Shown here piece by piece: positions 10,478-21,800 of a stretch of 64,000 nucleotides of DNA. A program made the position numbers and the translations under genes. The notes under the pieces are model-generated. The model was not told the DNA's origin, did not search any database, and saw nothing but the letters and a program-made list of their open reading frames with translations. Positions within the stretch are counted from its first letter, which is position 1. Every line of letters starts with the position of its first letter. The DNA comes from Liolophura sinensis (Eukaryota > Mollusca > Polyplacophora > Chitonida > Chitonidae): the NCBI RefSeq assembly GCF_032854445.1, contig NC_088307.1:14954017-15018016 (forward strand), read 5' to 3'.

Positions 10478-12829
10478 GGGAAATGCGATATTATGTATCA
10501 CAGGTAATGTATCACTTTCCTGTTTTCCATATTCACCACCAAAATATCCTCACCCCACGGAGCGAATGCGATATTATGTATCACATGTAACGTATCACTT
10601 TCCTGTTTTCCATATTGACCACTAAAATATCCTCACCCCACGGAGCGAATGCGATATTATGTATCACATGTAACCCATCACTTTCCTGTTTTCCATATTG
10701 ACCACCAAAATATCCTCATGGCTACGGAGGGAATGCGATATTATGTATCAAATGTAACGTATCACTTTCCTGTTTTCCATATTGACCACTAAAATATCCT
10801 CACCCCACGGAGCGAATGCGGTATTATGTATCGCATGTAACGCATCACTTTCCTGTTTTCCATATTGACCACTAAAATATCCTCACCCCACGGAGCGAAT
10901 GCGGTATTATGTATCGCATGTAACGCATCACTTTCCTGTTTTCCATATTGACCACTAAAATATCCTCACCCCACGGAGCGAATGCGGTATTATGTATCGC
11001 ATGTAACGCATCACTTTCCTGTTTTCCATATTGACCACTAAAATATCCTCACCCCACGGAGCGAATGCGGTGTTATGTATCACATGTAACGCATCACTTT
11101 CCTGTTTTCCATATCGACCACCAAAATATTCTCGCCCCACGGAGCGAATGCGATATTATGTATCACATGTAACGTATCACTTTCCTGTTTTCCATATTGA
11201 CCACTAAAATATCCTCACGGCTACGGAGGGAATGCGATATTATGCATCACATGTAACGCATCACTTTCCTGTTTTCCATATCGACCACCAAAATATCCTC
11301 ACCCCTAAGGAGGGAATGCGGTATTATGTATCACATGTAACGCATCACTTTCCTGTTTTTCATATCGACCACCAAAATATTCTCACCGCTATGGAGGGAA
11401 TGCGATATTATGTATCACATGTAACGCATCACTTTCCTGTTTTCCATATTGACCACTAAAATATCCTCACCTCACGGAGCGAATGCGATATCATGTATCA
11501 CATGTAACGCATCACTTTCCTGTTTTCCATATTGACCACTAAAATATCCTCACCCCACGGAGCGAATGCGGTATTATGTATCACATGTAACGCATTACTT
11601 TCCTGTTTTCCATATTGACCACCAAAATATCCTCACCCCACGGAGCGAATGCGATATTATGTATCACATGTAACGCATCACTTTCCTGTTTTCCATATTG
11701 ACCACTAAAATATCCTCACCCCACGGAGCGAATGCGATATTATGTATCACATGTAACGTATCACTTTCCTGTTTTCCATATTGACCACTAAAATATCCTC
11801 ACCCCACGGAGGGAATGCGATATTATGTATCACATGTAACGCATCACTTTCATGTTTTCCATATCGACCATCAAAATATTCTCACCGCTATGGAGGGAAT
11901 GCGATATTATGTATCACATGTAACGCACTACTTTCCTGTTTTCCACATCGACCACCAAAATATTCTCACCGCTATGGAGCGAATGCGATATTATGTATCA
12001 CATGTAGCGCATCACTTTCCCGTTTTCCATATTGACCACTAAAATATCCTCACCCCACGGAGCGAATGCGGTATTATGTTTCACATGTAACGTATCACTT
12101 TCCTGTTTTCCATATTGACCACCAAAATATCCTCACCCCACGGAGCGAATGCGATATTATGTATCACATGTAACGCATCACTTTCCTGTTTTCCACATTG
12201 ACCACCAAAATATCCTCACCCCACGGAGGGAATGCGATATTATGTATCACATGTAACGCATCACTTTCCTGTTTTCCATATTGACCACCAAAATATCCTC
12301 ACCCCACGGAGCGAATGCGGTATTATGTATCACATGTAACGCATCACTTTCCTGTTTTCCATATTGACCACTAAAATATCCTCACCCCACGGAGGGAATG
12401 CGATATTATGTATCACATGTAACGCATCACTTTCCTGTTTTCCATATTGACCACTAAAATATCCTCACCCCACGGAGGGAATGCGATATTATGTATCACA
12501 TGTAGCGCATCACTTTCCTGTTTTCCATAATGACCACCAAAATATCCTCACCCCACGGAGCGAATGCGATATTATGTATCACATATAACGCATCACTTTC
12601 CTGTTTTCCATATTGACCACCAAAATATCCTCACACCACGGAGCGAATGCGATATTATGTATCACATATAACGCATTACTTTCCTGTTTTCCATATTGAC
12701 CACCAAAATATCCTCACCCCACGGAGCGAATGCGGTATTATGTATCACATATAACGCATCACTTTCCTGTTTTCCATATTGACCACCAAAATATCCTCAC
12801 CCCACGGAGCGAATGCGATATTATGTATA
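10478..12829. repeat. 83-bp satellite, about 28 tandem units
   Basis: The unit runs AATGCGATATTATGTATCAC, ATGTAACGCATCACTTTCC, TGTTTTCCATATTGACCAC, then AAAATATCCTCACCCCACGG AGCG. The period is exactly 83 bp where counted (11645 to 11728). A minority type has GCTATGGAGGG or GCTACGGAGGG in place of CCCACGGAGCG and is 84 bp, which keeps one reading frame open. Each unit carries ATGCG and CGCAT as 5-bp inverted arms 20 bp apart. Edges: a degraded first unit after 10478, and an abrupt end at GTATAATAGGATGACTCC near 12829. Confidence 0.98.
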
Positions 12830-13009
12830 ATAGGATGACTCCCGAACAAAAATTACAACATCATGGAAGTTTTAGAATACTTTTAAAATTAACAAAGGAG
12901 GCGTACTTCTTAATAACAAATTTAATTTGACTATGCACATTAAAGAAATATCAAAAATAATTTCGAGAACCATCGGCTTATTATATCATATTAAAGAATG
13001 TCTGAGTAT

Positions 13010-13240
13010 AAAAGCCCTGCATATCTTGCATTATTCCTTGATAAAACCTTACTAGTGCATATAAAAAACCTTGCATGCCTTCTATTATTCCTTGATAAAA
13101 CCTTACTGGTGAATATGAAAACCCTGCGTGTCTTGTATTATTCCTTGATAAAACCTTACTGGTGAATATGAAAACCCTGCATGTCTTGTATTTTTCCTTG
13201 ATATATCCTTACCTGTGAATTTAAAAATCCTACACACTTG
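13010..13240. repeat. ~56-bp tandem repeat, four units
   Basis: The unit contains CCTGCATGTCTTGTATTATT and CCTTGATAAAACCTTACTGG followed by TGAATATGAAAA. The last unit is degenerate. It lies just beyond the 83-bp satellite. Confidence 0.9.
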
Positions 13241-13424
13241 GATATATTCTTAGTGGTCTTATTGTAATCTTGTCTGGGGAAATCTTGTCTGGTTTCCTTC
13301 TCATTTACTTACATTAATTTCTCCTCAGACGTGAGCTATTCGGTTAATATCTAATGCTAAACGTAACGCGCACACAGCATCTTTGTTTAGGTTGCATGAC
13401 ATTTTACTATTCATTCCTTAAAAG

Positions 13425-13925
13425 ATTTTCTTACAATCCTTTTTGTGCATAAGCATTTTTATCAGCCACATCTACTCTCTGTAAATTTCCACTCGATACT
13501 TGAAAGGATTCAAAACGTTCATCATCACACAATCAGACATTCTACACTAAACCTATCTAGGCCATTTCACACACCAAATCTTTCTTACTTTTCCCTGTGC
13601 GCCAAAGGCTTTCCCCAATGGAATAAATTTCCTCACAGTCTTTAAGTGTGCCCATCCATATCTCCTTACAAAAAGAGCCTTAAACTACACTTGAAATGGT
13701 GGTTAGCCTACAAATATTTTTTCTCATAGGCTACAGACAGTAATATTTGTATAGGCAGAACATTTTTACTGATTTTCACCTTTATCTCAAATCCATTAAA
13801 ACAAATTTTATTGAAGTTTCAACAGGGGTAAAACAAGTCCCAGCGGTTTTATTCCCGCCCTTCCAACTGTCATCTAATATAAATATGTTGTAAATATCCG
13901 GTGTAATAAAAAGAAATCAAAATAA
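13425..13925 (+). mobile_element. LINE 3' end (reverse-transcriptase C-terminal tail plus 3' UTR)
   Basis: The ORF at 13445-13645 encodes HHTIRHSTLNLSRP, then YFSLCAKGFPQWNKFPHSL, and past one stop SPYKKSLKLHLKW. This matches the terminal pattern of non-LTR retrotransposon polyproteins (H.YxTR, a short gap, then FS..GP..WN.LP, then FKK.LK..L). An AT-rich 3' UTR ends GTAATAAAAAGAAATCAAAA near 13925. The copy is heavily 5'-truncated and has a stop after FPHSL, so it is dead. The clade (CR1/L2-like or other) cannot be set from this fragment. Confidence 0.7.
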
Positions 13926-13929
13926 TAAG

Positions 13930-14825
13930 TAAAACTTACTTAAACTAAATTACAGTTACTGAAAAATATGTGTGAAAAATTAGAGTGATGCGATTTATAC
14001 TTTTTGTTCATCAAAAGACATCAAGAAGGGTCAAACTCAAACATTGCTGTTTGAAGGTTGTTTAACCACACAAGAAATTCTTGCTTTGTATTTCTTCATA
14101 TATTATCCAGATATATGTTAAATAAGTCTAAATAGTTTAATGTAAATCTGTATAGATTATATACAGTATTCTTCCAATGAAATCTCAACGCTGCTTACTT
14201 CAGCTAACTGAGCATATCGTAAAATTACATTGAGAAAAGAGGCACCGGTTTGTCAGTTTAACTTCGTAATAAATGTCCATTAAAAACACCTTTAGAAATT
14301 CCTGCACATCAAAAGTATTAAAGTTGTGAATGGAAAAGATTAATGGACATCTTTTCAGTATCAAAATACAATATTTCAAAGTCAAGAAGAATATGCTTTG
14401 TAAAGACGAAGTTTATGATTGTTTCCTCTTAATTTCAGACAGCAGATAGTACAATAAAATATAAACCCGTAAAAAGGAGATACAGACAAGCCACTATGTT
14501 TCCCAAGCAGCCTGAATGATTAAATGCCAAAGAGCGTTGACCTATAATTATATCAGAATTATGACCCTAAATCGTGCATGTCGTTGTGATCCTTAATAAT
14601 TCAGCTTAGAAATCAACGGAAAATGTTATGTATCTGTCAACAGTCGCTAGAGTCTTATTTCCGGACAATTACAAAAACACACTTACGCATATTTGATAAG
14701 GTCATTGCATAACAACAGAGCATAATTATACATTTCAACGTCCCTGGTAATCCGGTCCATAATCAAATGCGAATTCCTGATTAAGTGTCCGAAATAAGGC
14801 AATTAACGCCCCAGGTGTTTAGATT
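13930..14825. other. No gene seen
   Basis: AT-rich, without repeats that I recognise or a supported exon. Short ORFs here lack any family pattern. Confidence 0.5.
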
Positions 14826-14826
14826 T

Positions 14827-14955
14827 ATTAATTTATTCACTTATTTATTTATTTGGAGGTTTACGCCATTCTCAAAAATATTTCACTTAGAAGACGGTGC
14901 CCCAACAGTATGATTGGAGGAAACCCGAGACAATCCGCAGGTTGTTGGATTACCC
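14827..14955 (-). mobile_element. SINE-A, old 5'-truncated copy
   Basis: The ATTT tail, GGTTTACGCCATTCTCAAAA, ATATTTCACTTAGAAGACGG and CCGCAGGTTGTTGG are recognisable but diverged. The tRNA-like head is absent. Confidence 0.75.
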
Positions 14956-14959
14956 TTTC

Positions 14960-15985
14960 ACGCACCAGCTGTTTTGAAAGATTTTTAGAAAGCCATACGC
15001 CAAATATTATTAAATGATTTCAATTTCATGGATAACAGGTGTCTTTGGGTATTTGTCTTTCAACACTGTTTTATTCAAAACTGAGCTGATCGAAGTAAGA
15101 GTAAATGAAATCTGACACAGAGAATATAACGTTTAATATTTTCTTGTAGCATAGTCCTCTACCTCTCAGCCTATAACGTGTCCCTCAATCACAGTATTTA
15201 CGAAGGTCTACTCCAGGTACCTGGATAATACCCTTTTCCAAGTAAAAATCGTCCAATCACACAGCTCACCATCACCTATAGTTTACACTTCTCTTTTACA
15301 AATGCAACAGTCGTGAGTTTCATTCTTTTCAACATTTGCACATACACACAAAAACGTCTATAGCCATACTGTTCCATACACATGTCATAGGATGGGAATA
15401 TAGAATAAACCACAAGATATTCTATGGTTTATACACAACAATACATAAATCCGAAAGGGAACGTTCATGGAGGAATTCTAATCCTAAACAGGACTACATT
15501 TAAAACAAACCTCAACTTGACTTTTCATGCCATCTATGACAATAACTAATTCGGACTAAAGGGTTTGAGCAGGTCAGCAAACAACCATAGTCGTGCTGAT
15601 AACACCTTCTTTTATAAAATGTGACGATTGGGTTGACCAAGACTCGATCAGAACCGATCATCTGACCTCGAAGTACAGTACTGCTGCCAACAATAGTAAT
15701 GCTGCCAACAACAATAATGCTGCTTCTTTTTAAACAAAACAAAAACACCTACCCCCCATCCTCGACCCATTCGTTACACACACGCACCGCTCTAACACAC
15801 ATACACACGCGCGCCCCTCTAAATCAACCCATACGAGCCAAAATGTCGAAGATTGAGAATAATATCAGTTCGACTAGAATGGTCCATTTGCTGGTAATCT
15901 ATCTTACACATATGGTCACGATTCTTAATGCTAATTTGGACCAATTATTCTTTAAAGTCACATATGCATTTCTTACTGATGCCCG
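14960..15985. other. No gene seen
   Basis: No supported ORF. AATAGTAATGCTGCCAACAA/CAATAATGCTGC around 15690-15722 is a short local duplication. CACACACGC-type low complexity follows at 15775-15810. Confidence 0.45.
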
Positions 15986-16009
15986 ACTCCTTTACAAGAG
16001 TAAAAACAT

Positions 16010-16092
16010 GTACAAGAAGTAAAAAAGTGAGCAAGTAAAAAACGTGTACTCATAAAAAACGTGTACAAGTGAAAAACGTGTACAAGTATATA
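16010..16092. repeat. ~19-bp tandem repeat
   Basis: AAAACGTGTACAAGT-type units recur four to five times with small changes (AAAAACGTGTACTCAT, AAAAACGTGTACAAGTG). Confidence 0.8.
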
Positions 16093-16330
16093 ATCAAGGT
16101 TGGGTTATGTGCACACCATACTCATGGTATACTCCAGGCACTGCGGTTTCCTGCACCGATAAACCCAAATGTCAAAAGTAATGCTTCTTTTCAAGCCAAA
16201 GTATTTTTTGAAAATATACCCCTCTCTTAAAAATGCATCAAACAGATGTGGAAATTCTTGAGTGTAATTTTAGTTGTGACGAGATGATGGGGTCATGATA
16301 AGCTATATCTCACAATACCAAAATACACTA

Positions 16331-16440
16331 CCCCAGGCTTTGACCGGTTTCCTCCTACCATAATGCTGGCCGCCGTCGTATAAGTGAAATATTCTTGGAT
16401 ACGGCGTAAAACACCAATCAAATAAATAAATAAATAAAAT
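16331..16440 (+). mobile_element. SINE-A, 3' half
   Basis: CGGTTTCCTCCTACCATAAT, GCTGGCCGCCGTCGTATAAG and ACGGCGTAAAACACCAATCA are followed by AAAT-repeat tail. It starts inside the SINE body, so the head is missing. Confidence 0.9.
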
Positions 16441-16444
16441 AAAA

Positions 16445-17325
16445 TATATAAAACTTATACATGGCTCAAGCTGGTTTTCCAAACTTGGTCTAAGGAGCCA
16501 CAAAAGGAATTTTCGTGCAAATTTTATAGACATCGGGCAACATTTGGTGTAGTTTTAGCATGGAAAGGGATATTAAATATTCAAAAACATACCCATAAAT
16601 CACGCCAGTTGACAGTTTCTAGAGTTTGCGATTTCATAATCTGACAATATTTCAAAGAGCTATTGCAAGAAAATCATAGGCCAGAAAAAACAACAACAAC
16701 AACAACAAAAGATTCGGTAGCATGGTTCGAAAGGAGTTCACCTGAAACAAATTCATGAATGCAAAACTTTAGCTCAATACATAGAACAATTAAACATTTA
16801 CCTTAGCATGGACCCTAACACACAACAGATACTCGAATGTCATGAATTTTTTAATTTCCGGTTATGATCACACAACCAGAGTACCAGCAATGCAACACCC
16901 TCCTCACATTACTGCATTTTATATTATACATGCATATAAAATCTGAGCTCAATACATGCAGTAATTTTTCAGTTAATTGTAATTAATATAGACAGAAAGG
17001 GTTCAACTATGGACCAGTCCCCTCCTACATGTGTACAAAAGCCTAGTCATTCATGCCGTATTTCTTAAGATGTTACCATTAACATTTACTTTAGTATTGC
17101 TTAAAATGCATGTTATTGGAACGATAACTGGGTCATTACATTTATCACCACTGACGTCAGCGTTACATTAGTTAAACTGGGAAGACTTGACACTAGACGC
17201 ACCCTTTCAGTTGTTTTTTCTGGCCTATGAATACTTGTACATAAATTTACAAAAAGAACTGATGATTCCGCAAGTGCAAATCTTATTTTGAGAAGGTCCA
17301 ACACCAGTGAACCAGTGAATTCAAA
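16445..17325. other. No gene seen
   Basis: Contains an (AAC)n tract at about 16690-16707. No coding region is supported. A 131-codon minus-strand ORF over 17113-17508 shows no recognisable domain and runs through the 19-bp repeat. Confidence 0.45.
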
Positions 17326-17329
17326 ATGA

Positions 17330-17387
17330 TGCCAGTTGTATATAAGGCCAGTTGTATATAAGGCCAGTTGTATATAAGGCCAGTATC
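17330..17387. repeat. 19-bp tandem repeat, three units
   Basis: GCCAGTTGTATATAAGGCC-type units repeat three times without change apart from the ends. The copies contain TATATAAG, but there is no other promoter evidence. Confidence 0.9.
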
Positions 17388-17639
17388 TCCGATCGGATTT
17401 AGGTCCATTTGTAGTATGTGTATTTGGGCGCGTAAGTCGCAGATCCGAAAGTGAAGTCCGTGTCGTCAGTGTCCCGAATATTTGTGGTTCCAAAAACACA
17501 CTCTTCATACGATGGGGGTGCTGGAATATAAGATGTTAGATTGACTGATTGATTTGTTTATTTGATTCAACCATTGGCTATATAACTACAAGAGAAAAAT
17601 AACATTCTTACATATTATATTTGTATACAAGTACATGTA

Positions 17640-18172
17640 TACTGGGAGTGGGGTTATACTGGGAGCGGGGTCATGACAGAGTGGTTATACTGGGAGCGGG
17701 GTCATGGCAGAGCGGTTAACCTCGGAGTGGGGTCATGGCAGAGTGGTTATACTGGGAGCGGGGTCACGACAGAGTGGTTATACTGAGAGCGGGGTCATGA
17801 CAGAGCGGTTAACCTGGGACCGAGGTCATGGCAGAATGGCTATACTGGGAGCAGAGTCATGGCAGGGTGGTTATACTGAGAGCGGGATCATGGCAGAATA
17901 GCTATACTGGGAGCAGAGTCATGGCAGAGTGGTTATACTGAGAGCGGGGTCATGGCAGAGTGGTTATACTGTGAGAAGGGGTCATGGCAGAGTGGTTATA
18001 CTGTGGGCGGGGTCATGGCAGAGTGGTTATACTGTGAGTGGGGTCATGGCAGAATGATTATACTGCGGGCAGGGTCATGGCTGAGTGATTATAATGGCAA
18101 CAGGGTCATGGAAGAGTGCTTATACTGCGAGCAGGGTCATGGCTGAGTGGTTAAGACGCTTGTCTTTCAATC
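17640..18172 (+). repeat. 31-bp minisatellite built on a tRNA A-box-like motif
   Basis: About 16 units of period 31 (TCATG at 17671, 17702, 17733 and so on). The core is GGTCATGGCAGAGTGGTTAT followed by ACTGGGAGCGG. TGGCAGAGTGG/TGGCTGAGTGG matches the Pol III A-box consensus (TRGCNNAGYNGG) as used in tRNA-Ser/Leu genes. The final unit runs on into AAGACGCTTGTCTTTCAATC, the true continuation of a SINE-B/tRNA-like head, so the array appears to have grown from the head of such an element. No B box follows. Confidence 0.85.
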
Positions 18173-18235
18173 GGCCAGCATTATGGTGGGAGGAAACCGG
18201 GCAGAGCCCAGGGGAAACGCATGACCATCAGCTGG
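18173..18235 (-). mobile_element. SINE-A fragment fused to the A-box array
   Basis: GGCCAGCATTATGGTGGGAG and AAACCGGGCAGAGCCCAGGG are SINE-A body text in reverse orientation. They begin immediately after the SINE-B head with no spacer, making a chimeric junction at 18172/18173. Confidence 0.85.
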
Positions 18236-18396
18236 TTTGAACATTACGAGGAATTAAAATAATCCTTAGCACTCATATATACAGAATATACAGAATATAT
18301 AAAGATCTTAAATATCTTAAGTACAAAGACAACTGGTGGCACCAACATATGTAGACTTCTTTCCATTCTTGTGGTATTTAGAAATTCCATAGTTCT

Positions 18397-18401
<5 letters not shown>

Positions 18402-18458
<57 letters not shown>
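18402..18458. repeat. (AT)n microsatellite
   Basis: About 56 bp of pure AT dinucleotides. Unlike the other two long AT tracts, it is not bordered by the R1 repeat. Confidence 0.97.
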
Positions 18459-18465
<7 letters not shown>

Positions 18466-18656
18466 ATATATTACCTAAGCTCATGTAACTCAAAATAAAC
18501 AACGAAATCTGAATGACTTATTATCAGAAGCTTCCAAAAAACTGATGGTAGGCTTAAATACTTGCTTTGGGACGTACTCTGTGTAATTATGTAGGAAACT
18601 GAAACCTACAAAGAGGTGGTGTAGAAAACTGTCTGACTGTGTGAGCTTGTACTTAC

Positions 18657-18867
18657 GCATCTCAAAGGCTGCAGCATTTGGGGGCGGTTGTGGAGAATGC
18701 ACTGCTGGTGGAAATGGAATGGCAGGCGCACTGGGTTCCAACGCAATGCTGTTTAAATCTGCCAGAGGCGGAGTTCTGTAAGCATCTACCACTGAACGGA
18801 GAGGGATAGTTCCAATAATGATTTTTCCTTTACACTTTACCTCGAACCAGCCTGTAGTCGCTTTTAC
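18657..18867 (-). CDS. ARRDC exon 6 (last recognised)
   Basis: Starts VKATTGWFEVKCKGKIIIG, then TIPLRS, ending the arrestin fold, followed by a Pro/Ala-rich linker (PSAPAIPFPPAVHSPQPPP). A consensus donor follows the ...AAAFEM codons, so a further 3' exon with tail motifs is expected at lower coordinates but I could not identify it. Alternatively the frame continues to a TGA at 18490. The intron to exon 5 is 5.1 kb and full of SINEs. Confidence 0.85.
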
Positions 18868-21800
18868 CTGAAATCAGTTGGTTCTGTTAAATCTATTTAA
18901 AAATGGCACTGGTGCTAAAAGTTGTGGTCAAAGGTAGGAAAGCAGTAAATCTGAGGTGTATATAAAATACACGAACATTTGCTATTTCCATATAGGTGTT
19001 AGAATGAATGAATACAGGGGTTTTTACGTCGTATTTTTTTTAGTCATATGGTAACGAGGAGTCATGAGCTGTGTGTACATATACTGCCGGCAAGTTCATG
19101 CCGCCAAAGTGCTGCCATCACTAAGTATCATGACACCCCACACAGATACATTATAACGACACCGGGCCAACCAGTTCTGTTTCCTTGCTCTAACCTCTCA
19201 GTGCTGAGCGCCAAGGCAGCAACAAGTACAAAGTCCTTGGCACGACCCATTCCCGTACTGATCACAGGTCAGCGGCTTGACCTCGCAAAGTTCACATATC
19301 GAAGGACAAACGGTATTACTCGGACCCCGATGTGAAGACAACATTTGCTAGCATTAGAGAAAAACTGCGGTGTGTTTGCCATGGATGAAAAACCTGTGCC
19401 CTACATGTCGTTCTGGGTTGAAGCTGTATAATCACTTCAACAAATGAAGTAACAAGATTTCGAAATCTAAAGATACGCCCGCCGGGACCCAATAGACGCC
19501 AATGGGGCAATGGTCGGTACATACATGTAGACACGTCAAGCCTAAAAGCTCCACTAGGAGTGGTTATGCGGGTGTAGCCTTAATGAGATGAAAGCGCAAT
19601 TATCAACAAAGGGCACATAACCCGGTCAATTCTTTGTCGTTTTTAACATTACATCAACCATATCATTCTCCTTATAGAAGCACGGACCCAATATCGACAC
19701 ATTTATGGTGCTTCCTCAATGGCGTGAAATGAAGACACAAGACATAACGCCCGACTCATACACAATATAGTAACAGTGAAGACCAACAGGTCTACTTGGC
19801 CTATTATTGAGAGACAAGCGAGGTAGTGGGCAGACTACCGATGTCTTCAGTATGACTCGATATATAGAAAAAGTTCAAGCTAATCGTAAACGAAGTAGTT
19901 TCCTGTGGATCAAGAGAAGACATTACACTACAAGCTGTTAGGAGATTTCAAGTTCGATACATCTAAGCATTTTGTTATAGGTATATATCGTCTTAATGTC
20001 AAAAAGTATGAATTTGATTCAATTGTTACCCAGGTAAAAGACCTTGGTGATTGGCCAACTACCATCGTCCCTTATTTCTCTGTCCAGTTTGGCCACCCTG
20101 CCAGAAAACATGGATAGAAAGAAAACACAGAAAACTTTCAGGAATTGTTCGCAAGTAGTTTCTTTCCCTTTGCTTAACAAATATGTGTGTATCTCTTTGC
20201 ATCAGGTTTTAGAACCATCTGAAAACAACAATGGAATTCTGCAGAATTTTATTTGTTGTAGTTGTTGTCATTGTACCAAATATGTTGGTATCTGTCTTGA
20301 GTCTAGGCCTATGTTGTCAAAATGCTTAAGTTTACTGACGCAAAGAAGCATATCCATCCAGGCGGCAAAAATGGACCACGACCTACCATAATATGACCCA
20401 TTATTATCTAGGTCAGAAGATATGTGTAGTGGTTCGAACAAACGAAGTGTAGCTTTGCCTGTGACAAGACCTAGGTGTAGCAGAATATCGATGCATTGTA
20501 TGCAGATCTGGAAGAGGAAGTCAAGCGTAGTGAACACAAAAGAATTGGTTTTGTCGACTGATTCACTGATCAAGTTTATCTGATTGATTAATTTATTTGA
20601 TGGGTGTTTTACGGCGAACTCGTTGAACAACTGACTGGAGCTAAGTACTGCTGCACAGAATACCACAATGACAAATATGCCGATCACACAACATTTATCG
20701 ATCACAGCCCTTCTCTCCAACTTGACCGGGTGACTATTTTGTATTTATTTATTTGACTGGTGTTTTACGCCGTGCTCAAGAATATTTCACTTAGACGACT
20801 GCGACCAGCATTATGGTGGGTGGAAACCGGGCAGAGCCCGGGGGAAACCCACGACCATTCGAAGGTTGCTGCAAGACCCTCCCACCTACGGCCGGAGAGG
20901 AAGCCAACACGAGCTGGACTTGAACTCACAGCGACCGCATTGGTGAGACTCCTGGGTCATTGCGCTGCGCTAGCGCGCTAACCAACTGAGCCACGGAGGC
21001 CCCCGGGTGACTATTTTGCGAATATCCTATGAAAAGCTGCTTTCACATCGATAAAAATATAAAATGGCAAGACTAAGTTAATCATGTCTGTGCAATAGCT
21101 CTAGGCAGTTAGCTATGCTCAGAAAGCACAAAGGACCTGTCTACAAACTGTGCGGTTGTTACTGTGCAAAGCTTATACATTACCATATATATGTCATGGT
21201 CTAACTGTATGGTGTAACTGGCCATTTTAACTGAACAGAATTTTTGCTCCACTTCTATAGAACTCTCTTGATAATGATGTAAAACTAGCATCTGCTATTA
21301 AAGTCGAACCCCTGTGCTGGACCTTCCAAACTGTAGATAGATAGTTTGATGTCCCCAGAATCCATTCCGAACGTTTAAAACGTGGAAAACGGAAAAAAGT
21401 TAAATTTGGCGATCAAACATCAGAAAATTTGCCCCACAACAACCGAGCTACCCTTGACCTTGTGACGTCAAGGCGGTACATTTGCTGGCGGGTACTGAGG
21501 CTTCTCTCTATGTGCAACATACATCACAGGAGACAATCGCTATACTTTTAGAAATAATTTCGAGATTGTTCCATGCACAAGAGTGGCTTACGACTGCAGT
21601 AATACAACGCAGGAGACTGTAAAATTACAACCATGGCGTAAAAATGCCACAGATTGAGAAAATATGGACCAGATCTCATCAAAAACACACTTTGATTACA
21701 GAGGACACGATCGTACTCGTATGAGACTTGGTAATTCAGCCATGCCTACTAGAAAAACAAGTCCGAACGACGAGGTTTATATCCCCCCAAAAAAGCCAAG

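Noticed and set aside
11232-12042. Repetitive MRYYVSHVTHHFPVF ORFs
   Set aside because: They arise only where 84-bp satellite units keep the frame; neighbouring 83-bp units break it.
10478-12829. CRISPR-like array of regularly spaced repeats
   Set aside because: Whole 83-bp units repeat with no unique spacers, in a eukaryotic context. It is satellite DNA.
17113-17508. 131-codon minus-strand ORF
   Set aside because: Runs through a 19-bp tandem repeat and shows no domain.
20760-20981. 73-codon + ORF
   Set aside because: Lies entirely inside a full-length SINE-A with target-site duplications.
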